This document shows, in pieces, positions 5,715 through 11,538 of a stretch of DNA of 13,719 nucleotides. The notes under the pieces are model-generated. The model worked only from the letters and a program-made list of their open reading frames with translations, was not told the origin of the DNA and made no database searches. The stretch covers positions 1 through 13,719 of the forward strand of contig JAURLM010000275.1 of the NCBI GenBank assembly GCA_030831265.1, written 5' to 3'. Position 1 is the first letter of the stretch, and each line of letters opens with the position of its first letter. The translations under genes were made by a program, and so were the position numbers. The stretch comes from Chloroflexota bacterium (GTDB taxonomy: Bacteria > Chloroflexota > Dehalococcoidia > Lucifugimonadales > Lucifugimonadaceae).

Positions 5715-6947
5715 CTATGCAGATTCACGGTGGCGCTGCAGGAACGGAGGCAGGTCAACGTCTTCGTCAACTGCATCGTCCATGTCCAGCGGCACGGATT
5801 CTTCCTCAACAGCCTCAGCCGGGGCCTCTGCTGTTGCGGCAACCTCGATAACCGGCTGTGCTATGGCCTCTTCGGCCTTCTCCTCAACTTCTGGCTCTTC
5901 AGCCTTTGCTGGTTGGAGTTCCACCGACTTCGAGACCGCACCGACTGCAGATGGTCCGTTCAACTTGAGGATTCGGTTGGTCTGTTCAACCGGGAAGCCG
6001 GTTGCGATGACCGTGATCGTGACCTCGTTCTGAACCTGTGGGTCCGTGACCATACCAAAAATGATGTTGGCGTCCGGATCAACCTTGCTGGAGATAATCT
6101 CCGATGCAATGTTCACCTCGTCCAACGTCAGGTCACGGCCACCGGAGATGTTGAAGATGACGCCGGTTGCGCCTTCAATGGACACCTCAAGCATTGGGCT
6201 GCTGAGAGCAGCTTCGGCTGCCTGGGTTGCCCTGTCTTCGCCTTCGCCGTGCCCAATCGCCATCCACGCCGGACCTGCACCCCGCATCACTGACCGAACG
6301 TCAGCAAAGTCGAGGTTGATCTCACCGGGGACCAGGATCAGTTCGGCGATGGACTGCACACCCTGTCGCAGAACGTCGTCTGCCATGCGGAATGCAACGT
6401 CCATGGTCATGGGGCCGGAGCTGGCTGTTCGCAGGCGCTCATTAGGAACGACAATCAGCGTGTCGGCCACTTCGGTCAGCCTGGCGATGCCTTCGTCAGC
6501 CTGCTTCATACGGCGGTTGCCTTCAAATTTGAATGGCTTGGTAACGACACCGACTGTCAGTGCGCCAAGTTCCCGTGCAACCTCTGCAACGACCGGTGCT
6601 CCACCTGTTCCAGAACCACCGCCCATCCCGGCGGCGACGAAGACAAGGTCTGCTCCGTCAAGCAGCTCACGGATCTTGTCGCGATCTTCTTCCATGCACT
6701 GGCGACCGCGCTCAGGGTCACCACCGACGCCAAGCCCGCGTGCCGTCTGGTCACCTACACGGACGGCTACTGGCATCTCGCTCCGCGAAAGTGCCTGCAC
6801 ATCTGTGTTTACGATGAAGTAGTCGACTTCGGGGATACGGTCGCGGTACATGCGGGCTACCGCATTTGAACCACCACCACCGACACCGACGACCTTGATC
6901 TTGGCGGCGCCAATGTCACCTGCGTTCACTTTTCTCTGGTCAAGCAT
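5715..6947 (-). CDS. ftsZ: Cell division protein FtsZ
   Basis: This is the tubulin-like GTPase that polymerises into the Z ring at the division site. The 410 residues contain KIKVVGVGGGGSNAV (16-30), the tubulin signature loop at 109-115, NERLRTAS (169-176), the T7 synergy loop NLDFADV (211-217) with Asp213 and Asp216 for GTP hydrolysis across the interface, and ISGGRDLTLDEV. An acidic Ala/Glu/Pro-rich linker (about 340-393) leads to the C-terminal peptide DLPPFLQRHRESA, the binding site for membrane anchors. The signature loop reads GGGSGTG rather than the usual GGGTGTG (Ser112). GAGGAG (6964-6959) lies 11 bases before the ATG. No ftsA, ftsQ or mur gene is adjacent, so it is outside a classical dcw cluster. 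Confidence 0.97.
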   Translation of the reverse strand: MLDQRKVNAGDIGAAKIKVVGVGGGGSNAVARMYRDRIPEVDYFIVNTDVQALSRSEMPVAVRVGDQTARGLGVGGDPERGRQCMEEDRDKIRELLDGADLVFVAAGMGGGSGTGGAPVVAEVARELGALTVGVVTKPFKFEGNRRMKQADEGIARLTEVADTLIVVPNERLRTASSGPMTMDVAFRMADDVLRQGVQSIAELILVPGEINLDFADVRSVMRGAGPAWMAIGHGEGEDRATQAAEAALSSPMLEVSIEGATGVIFNISGGRDLTLDEVNIASEIISSKVDPDANIIFGMVTDPQVQNEVTITVIATGFPVEQTNRILKLNGPSAVGAVSKSVELQPAKAEEPEVEEKAEEAIAQPVIEVAATAEAPAEAVEEESVPLDMDDAVDEDVDLPPFLQRHRESA

Positions 6948-6990
6948 GTTCGATCTTGCTCCTCAGCTCAGTTCATATCGAGCGAATGTG

Positions 6991-7005
6991 CGGCTTCCGG
7001 AGCCG
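6991..7005. repeat. Inverted repeat in the ftsZ upstream region
   Basis: CGGCT-TCCGG-AGCCG is a perfect 5-bp inverted repeat with a 5-base centre, 44 bases upstream of the ftsZ start. It could form a leader hairpin in ftsZ mRNA or be a protein site. Confidence 0.35.
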
Positions 7006-7016
7006 AATTCGTCACT

Positions 7017-7036
7017 TCAGCACAATCTCAGCACAA
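7017..7036. repeat. Two direct copies of TCAGCACAA, one helical turn apart
   Basis: TCAGCACAA occurs at 7017-7025 and again at 7028-7036, an 11-base period that would put both copies on the same DNA face. A small hairpin (GGCAC 7043-7047 with GTGCC 7054-7058) follows. The repeats lie in the divergent spacer between ftsZ and the plus-strand gene at 7244, upstream of both, as expected for a transcription factor site. The rest of this 296-base spacer shows only the promoter at 7184-7212. Confidence 0.45.
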
Positions 7037-7183
7037 CTAGGCGGCACGCCTGTGTGCCATACCTGCAATGACCCAACGCTATGCGAGGGTCGTTAGAAAT
7101 TGGGGCGCGGGCAGTGTGCCGTGGGTGTGTCAAAGGGTTGGACCGCTGGCGCAAACCTAACTCACGCTTTCCTCCAACTGAAC

Positions 7184-7212
7184 TTGGCATCCGACCCGCC
7201 AAACTGGATAAA
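7184..7212 (+). promoter_or_regulatory. Sigma70-like promoter of the acidic protein / pseudo-receiver operon
   Basis: TTGGCA (7184-7189) and GATAAA (7207-7212) are exactly 17 bases apart. The -35 hexamer is identical to that of the tRNA-Leu promoter. Transcription would start near 7219 and give a leader of about 25 bases before the ATG at 7244, which also supports that start over the upstream in-frame one. Confidence 0.55.
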
Positions 7213-7243
7213 AGGTGGAAAATCGATCATCAGGGACCGAGTC

Positions 7244-8485
7244 ATGCCCGCTAATTACTCCATAAAAAGAAACTCTCTTTCGTCCAAGTGGGGCGTCTGG
7301 TCGGTTGAATCGACCGCCTCCTCACCCGTCGAAAACCTTGTGGCCGAATTCAAGAAACAGGCACAGGCAGAGATCTACAAAGAAAAAGTTGAAGCTGGCG
7401 AATCACACCCTGCGGTCATCGCTTTCATTAATACAAAGCCTGCACGGAGCAAGAATGGCGGCGGTATATTCGGCAAGATGTTCAAGCGAGGCTCTGCTGC
7501 GTCGGAAATGCCTGCACGACAGACTGTTACAAATGCTGTCATTGAGATTCAGCCCCGACAGGCAACTGGTGAATCCGTTGCGACAGAGAATGAGGCAACC
7601 GAGGAAGTTCCAGCTCCTGCAAAACGCGTGAGCAAGGTGGCTGCACCCAGCAGATTCCAGTTCATTGAGCGATCGGCACGACCGGCTCCTGTCGCCAAAG
7701 TCAAAGCGGAACCCGCCGCAACGCCTTCTTTCAAACTCGATGATGAAGTGACGGTCAAAGGTCTCGCAGAAGACCAGATCGAAACAGTTCCAGAACCGGT
7801 AATTGAACCGGCAGCACCCGGCATCAAAGCCACTGTTGAAGACGAACCAGTTGCCTCAATGGTTAAGAAGGAACCAGAAGCGATTGTCGAAGACATTGCA
7901 GAGCCAGAAGAGCGGGTCATCGAGCCTGTTCCGGCTATGCAGCAGAGCGAATCCGAACCAGAAGGCGATGTTGATGAAAACGGAGTCCTGGTGGACTGGA
8001 CGTTCTCGCCCCCGCCGGATGTAACACCTGAAGAGGTACACGCATCTTCACAGGATGCCATTCAGGCCGAAGCGGAACAACTTGAGTCACCAGCCGAGCC
8101 TGAGTTAACCCGGACAGAGGTCACCAATCGTGTCATTTCGACAGAAACCGACAGGCAGGAAAAACCAGTTTCTGTTCAGCCGACTCCTGAGCAACCAGAG
8201 ACAACGGTTTCAACTATTGCCGGAGACGCAGATAGCCGAATGACGGTTGATATCTGCGTTTCTAAAGCACTGAAAGACTCTGCTGTCGGCAACCCGAAGG
8301 TATCCGACAAGAAATACAACTCCATTGCCAGCAAGGAGTACACGGAGGTCAGCAAAGCGTTTGCCAGTGGCAACTCTCAAGAACACCTCCGCGAAGAGCT
8401 GACTCACCTGGCTGCAGTATGCCTTGCGTGGGCTGACGCTATCGGAAAAAGACAGGCTTCCGACGCGGAAGAACAGGCAGCCTGA
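7244..8485 (+). CDS. Acidic low-complexity protein with helical, MazG-like C-terminal tail (hypothetical)
   Basis: I do not recognise this 413-residue protein as a named family. It has no signal peptide or membrane segment. Residues 1-95 look ordered and partly basic (SSKWGVWS, then VENLVAEFKKQAQAEIYKEKVEAG, then GKMFKRGS). About 96-330 is a disordered Glu/Pro/Ala/Val-rich stretch with degenerate repeats such as EPVIEP and AEPEER. The last 80 residues are helical again: KEYTEVSKAF, then HLREELTHLAAVCLAWADAI. That tail resembles the last helices of MazG-like all-alpha NTP pyrophosphohydrolases, where EExGEV and HLREELxxVAAV are common, but I cannot confirm homology. The start is ATG 7244, with AGGGA at 7232-7236 and a promoter just upstream; an in-frame start at 7100 would include the promoter. 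It is followed after 19 bases by the pseudo-receiver gene and lies divergent from ftsZ. Confidence 0.75.
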   Translation: MPANYSIKRNSLSSKWGVWSVESTASSPVENLVAEFKKQAQAEIYKEKVEAGESHPAVIAFINTKPARSKNGGGIFGKMFKRGSAASEMPARQTVTNAVIEIQPRQATGESVATENEATEEVPAPAKRVSKVAAPSRFQFIERSARPAPVAKVKAEPAATPSFKLDDEVTVKGLAEDQIETVPEPVIEPAAPGIKATVEDEPVASMVKKEPEAIVEDIAEPEERVIEPVPAMQQSESEPEGDVDENGVLVDWTFSPPPDVTPEEVHASSQDAIQAEAEQLESPAEPELTRTEVTNRVISTETDRQEKPVSVQPTPEQPETTVSTIAGDADSRMTVDICVSKALKDSAVGNPKVSDKKYNSIASKEYTEVSKAFASGNSQEHLREELTHLAAVCLAWADAIGKRQASDAEEQAA

Positions 8486-8504
8486 TATCTAACAGGAAGG
8501 TCAC

Positions 8505-9032
8505 ATGACACCGAATTTCGCCGACAGCGACCCCGGTTCACATGGCCGGATGAAGCCACTTACGAGACTCGTAGGGAACAACATCAAGGCCGCTGGCGGT
8601 GCGCCGGAACTGATAAGACAGGCTCCGTCGTTCATCATTGGCAACAAGGCATTTTTCCTCGCTGTCAAAAGGGCACTCGACATTGCAGGCGGCTTTCACA
8701 TCGTCGGTGCATTCAAAATGGATGACCTGGAGCGCAGTCTGAAGCGCAGCACAATGCTAGGCCAGACACCGCTGGTGTCTGTCATTCATGAACAGCCCGG
8801 TGAGCGGGGTCACGCTGACGAAGCGGCACACGCCATCCTCCGCACCTACCCGACCTGCGGCATTGTGCTTCTTTCCGGTGATGAACTTGAAGCGGAGACC
8901 GAGCGCAAGCTAGGCGCGCATGACTTCAGAGCAGTTGTGGCACCAGAATCCTCAATACGGAATCCGGTCACACTGGCAAAGCACCTGCGCAAAGCAATCA
9001 ACGAAGCAGGCACCAGCCAGCGCGTCGCCTGA
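8505..9032 (+). CDS. Stand-alone pseudo-receiver (degenerate CheY/NarL-like receiver domain)
   Basis: The 175-residue protein follows the response-regulator receiver pattern from residue 42 to the end. SFIIGNKAFFLAVKRAL (42-58) matches 'VLIVDDHPLFREGLRAL', GFHIVGAF (63-70) matches the 'IEVVGEA' strand, LVSVIHEQPGERG (90-102) matches 'VVLLDIRMPGMDG', and GIVLLSG (119-125) matches the fourth strand. All phosphorylation residues are changed: the acidic pair is Gly46-Asn47, the phosphoacceptor Asp position is Ile94 (His95 beside it), and the conserved Lys is Ala146; only Ser124 keeps the Thr/Ser position. No DNA-binding domain follows, and a roughly 40-residue N-terminal segment precedes the fold. 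It therefore cannot be a normal phospho-switch and is probably a protein-interaction module. A strong SD, AGGAAGG (8494-8500), lies four bases before the ATG. Confidence 0.72.
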   Translation: MTPNFADSDPGSHGRMKPLTRLVGNNIKAAGGAPELIRQAPSFIIGNKAFFLAVKRALDIAGGFHIVGAFKMDDLERSLKRSTMLGQTPLVSVIHEQPGERGHADEAAHAILRTYPTCGIVLLSGDELEAETERKLGAHDFRAVVAPESSIRNPVTLAKHLRKAINEAGTSQRVA

Positions 9033-9052
9033 ATCACGTTCACCGCTCAGTC

Positions 9053-10138
9053 CTATCCCAGTGGCATGAACTTGAGGCACACGGGCATTGGACACCGAAT
9101 CTCGCGTCCCACAGGAACAAGGTCACCGGTCGCTGAGTTCAATTCGAACTGGATAATGCTGTCGCTGTCCTGGTTAGCTGCGTACAGGTACTTGCCTTCC
9201 GGGTGGATAGCAAAGTTGCGAGGTGTCTTCCCACCTGTGGACTGTTCACCCGCCGTTTCAATCCCACCGTCTGTTTCACGGATTCGGAATATCGCCAGCG
9301 TGTTGTGACCGCGGTTGGAGCCGTACACAAACCGACCATCAGAGGTGACGTGTACATCTGCCGTGGTGTTGCTGCCATCCCAGTTCTTCGGCAACGTCGA
9401 TCGCGTATTGATCTCAGTCAGCTTGCCGGTCGCAGCAGCATATTTGTATGCAGTAACCGTGCAACCCAACTCATTGATTCCGTAGGCATAACGCCCATTC
9501 GGGTGAAACTCGAAGTGTCGGGGGCCCGCCCCGGGAGCTGCCGTGAATGATGAACTTTCAACGTAGTTCAGTTTTCCAGCGTTGAGGTCCAATTCATAGA
9601 CACGCACCTGGTCCATACCGAGGTCAGCGACGACGGCAAACCGGTTGTCTGGCGAAATCGTCACAGAATGGGCGTGTGCCTTCTCCTGTCTTTGCGGGTT
9701 AACCTTCGTACCACCGCGGTGCTGGATGAACTGGGAACTGGAATCGAGCGAGCCATCTTCATTGATGGGAAGAACGCAGATGCTACCGCCAGAGTAGTTG
9801 GCGACAATGGCGAACTTGCCTGTCGCGTCGATGGCAACGTGGCATGGGCCGGGGCCACCAGTCGATTGCTGGTTCAGTCGCGTGAGCTTTCCCGAGCTTA
9901 CGTCGATCGCGTACGACACGATTGCGCCGCCAGGTACTCCTGACGATTCCGAGACTTCGGCCACCGCGTAGAGGTATTTCTGGTTCGGATGAATGGCGAG
10001 GAATGAAGGGTTGCTAATGCCTTCTTCAACATGAACCTGCGTCATGCTGCCGGATTGACCGTCCATCCTGTAAACGTAGATGCCCTTGCTTCCACCTGAA
10101 CGGGTGTAAGTTCCAACAAACATCATCCAGTCTGCCAT
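9053..10138 (-). CDS. Lactonase, seven-bladed beta-propeller (6-phosphogluconolactonase YbhE type)
   Basis: The product belongs to the PF10282-type lactonases (YbhE/Pgl, also muconate cycloisomerase-like), which open sugar or aromatic lactones. At 361 residues it has the family's usual length. The fold is evident as repeated blade strands: PSFLAIHPNQKYLYAV, PCHVAIDATGKFAIVANYSGG, HSVTISPDNRFAVVADLG, PRHFEFHPNGRYAYGINE, VHVTSDGRFVYGSNRG and PRNFAIHPEGKYLYAANQ. It starts with the typical ADWMMFVGTYTRSG. The frame is open to 10219, but GGGAG (10149-10145) lies six bases before ATG 10138 and three before ATG 10141; 10138 is chosen and the N-terminus is uncertain by one residue. It has no signal peptide, so it is cytoplasmic. 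It is divergent from the enolase-family gene, a pairing that fits lactone opening followed by dehydration of the acid. Confidence 0.88.
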   Translation of the reverse strand: MADWMMFVGTYTRSGGSKGIYVYRMDGQSGSMTQVHVEEGISNPSFLAIHPNQKYLYAVAEVSESSGVPGGAIVSYAIDVSSGKLTRLNQQSTGGPGPCHVAIDATGKFAIVANYSGGSICVLPINEDGSLDSSSQFIQHRGGTKVNPQRQEKAHAHSVTISPDNRFAVVADLGMDQVRVYELDLNAGKLNYVESSSFTAAPGAGPRHFEFHPNGRYAYGINELGCTVTAYKYAAATGKLTEINTRSTLPKNWDGSNTTADVHVTSDGRFVYGSNRGHNTLAIFRIRETDGGIETAGEQSTGGKTPRNFAIHPEGKYLYAANQDSDSIIQFELNSATGDLVPVGREIRCPMPVCLKFMPLG

Positions 10139-10215
10139 CATGATCTCCCATCTTCCGTTCGAACGGTAGAGATAAACTTGCCGACGCCTGTTCTGGCCGC
10201 GATTGGGCTTAGTAA

Positions 10216-10280
10216 ACACAGACGGGGCAACTCTCGCGGAAATGTGACCGCTACACTATCACCGCGTCGCACGTCTGTGT
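10216..10280. promoter_or_regulatory. Widely spaced perfect inverted repeat in the divergent lactonase/enolase spacer
   Basis: ACACAGACG (10216-10224) and CGTCTGTGT (10272-10280) are perfect 9-base inverted copies with a 47-base gap (56 bases centre to centre). They lie between the divergent starts at 10138 and 10335. This arrangement suits a dimeric regulator binding two sites and controlling both genes. No well-spaced promoter could be assigned in the 196-base spacer on either strand. Confidence 0.5.
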
Positions 10281-10334
10281 AATCGTTGTGGAAATATTGA
10301 TACCGCCGACACACTCACAACAGGGAGATACAAA

Positions 10335-11477
10335 GTGGCAGATATCGCAAAACCAGCCCGCCTGAAGATCACTGATGTGAAATCCATTCCGCTGAGAGTG
10401 GTTCAAGAGGTCGGCAGCATCGTACCGGCATGGAGTCCCGACCGAGCGATGCCCGTGCAGGTGGGTGGCGGATCGTTCGTGGAAATTCACACCGACCAGG
10501 GATTGGTGGGAATCGGCCCGGCTGTATCCCAGCAATTCATTGGGCCTGTGAAGGACTACCTGCTGGGCAAAGACCCGTTCGATGTGGAGCAGCATGCCCA
10601 CGCCCTGCGCTATTACGTGCGAGGTATGCCGTACAACGGCACGGCAGGCATCGACATCGCTCTCTGGGATCTGATTGGCAAGGCGTGTGAGCAGCCGCTT
10701 TACAAACTATGGGGCGGGGGTAAAGACCGCGTAATGCCTTACGCCAGCACCATCTTGCTTTCCACGCCGGAAGAGCGTGCCGAGTTCGCATCTGCGCGGG
10801 CTGCTGAGGGATGGAAAGCGATAAAGCTTCGCATTCACCACGAAACTATGTCAGAAGACCTGCGAACCGTTGAGATGGTGATGGACGCAGTTGGTGGGCA
10901 GATGGAAGTGATGGTTGACGCCAACCAGGCACAGTCCAGTGGAACATGGCAGCCAGGTGTTGTCTGGGACTTCCGACGGGCTATGGAAACGGCGATCGAA
11001 CTGGATGAGATGGGGACGTACTGGCTGGAAGAACCTCTGCCCCGCTATCACTTCGACAAGATTGCGGAGATGTGCCAGAAAGTTGAGATGCGGATCGCTG
11101 GTGGTGAGAACAACCCCGGCCTGAACGAGTTCGTGGACATGGTGACTAACGGTGTTTACGACCTGCTGCAACCGGAAAGCATGGTGATGGACGGCATCAC
11201 GTCACTCCGCAAGGTAGGTACGCTTGCCGAGCTATGGGGCAAGCAGATCGTCCCGCATCATGGCGGCGGCAACATCGGTGTGATCGCACACCTGCACCTC
11301 GTCGCATCTTGGCCAAACGCGCCGTACCTTGAGCTTCTGCACGACCCGCCAATCGGAGACTACCGGCACAAGTTCGCAATGATGTCCAACGCTCCGCAGG
11401 TGAAAGACGGCTGGTTGGAAGTGCCGCAGGGCCCCGGTCTTGGTGTGGAGATAGACAAGAGCATGATCGCGAAATAG
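10335..11477 (+). CDS. Enolase-superfamily (mandelate racemase/muconate lactonizing type) enzyme
   Basis: Members abstract the alpha-proton of a carboxylate held by Mg2+, usually to dehydrate or racemise sugar acids. The 380-residue protein has the capping domain (about 10-130, with NGTAGIDIALWDLIGKA at 101-117) and a barrel with KLR at 164-166 (Lys164; the usual KxK is KxR), metal ligands Asp195 (VDAN), Glu232 (WLEEP) and Glu258 (GGEN), and His308/His309 (PHHGGGNIG). The position that normally holds the Asp of the His-Asp dyad reads Glu281 (LLQPES). The start is GTG 10335 with GGGAG seven bases upstream. The substrate cannot be read from sequence; the divergent lactonase suggests an aldonic or uronic acid. 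COG4948 families are strongly expanded in SAR202 Chloroflexota. The nucleosidase gene follows after 61 bases. Confidence 0.88.
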   Translation: MADIAKPARLKITDVKSIPLRVVQEVGSIVPAWSPDRAMPVQVGGGSFVEIHTDQGLVGIGPAVSQQFIGPVKDYLLGKDPFDVEQHAHALRYYVRGMPYNGTAGIDIALWDLIGKACEQPLYKLWGGGKDRVMPYASTILLSTPEERAEFASARAAEGWKAIKLRIHHETMSEDLRTVEMVMDAVGGQMEVMVDANQAQSSGTWQPGVVWDFRRAMETAIELDEMGTYWLEEPLPRYHFDKIAEMCQKVEMRIAGGENNPGLNEFVDMVTNGVYDLLQPESMVMDGITSLRKVGTLAELWGKQIVPHHGGGNIGVIAHLHLVASWPNAPYLELLHDPPIGDYRHKFAMMSNAPQVKDGWLEVPQGPGLGVEIDKSMIAK

Positions 11478-11538
11478 TGACAAAGCGAGGGGGAGTTCTC
11501 GGTTTTTCATTCGAAAATCACGCACCGGGAGGATTACG

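Noticed and set aside
6046..6822. Long plus-strand open frame (258 codons) opposite ftsZ
   Set aside because: It is antisense to a certain ftsZ gene, its product is Ser/Arg/Pro-rich without domain features, and there is no SD or conserved motif. It is a shadow of codon bias.
7100..7243. Upstream in-frame extension of the acidic protein
   Set aside because: It would include the TTGGCA/GATAAA promoter and has no SD at its start, while ATG 7244 has AGGGA and a fitting leader.
10142..10219. N-terminal extension of the lactonase
   Set aside because: The extra 26 or so residues are Arg/Asn-rich and unlike the family, and a good SD precedes ATG 10138/10141.
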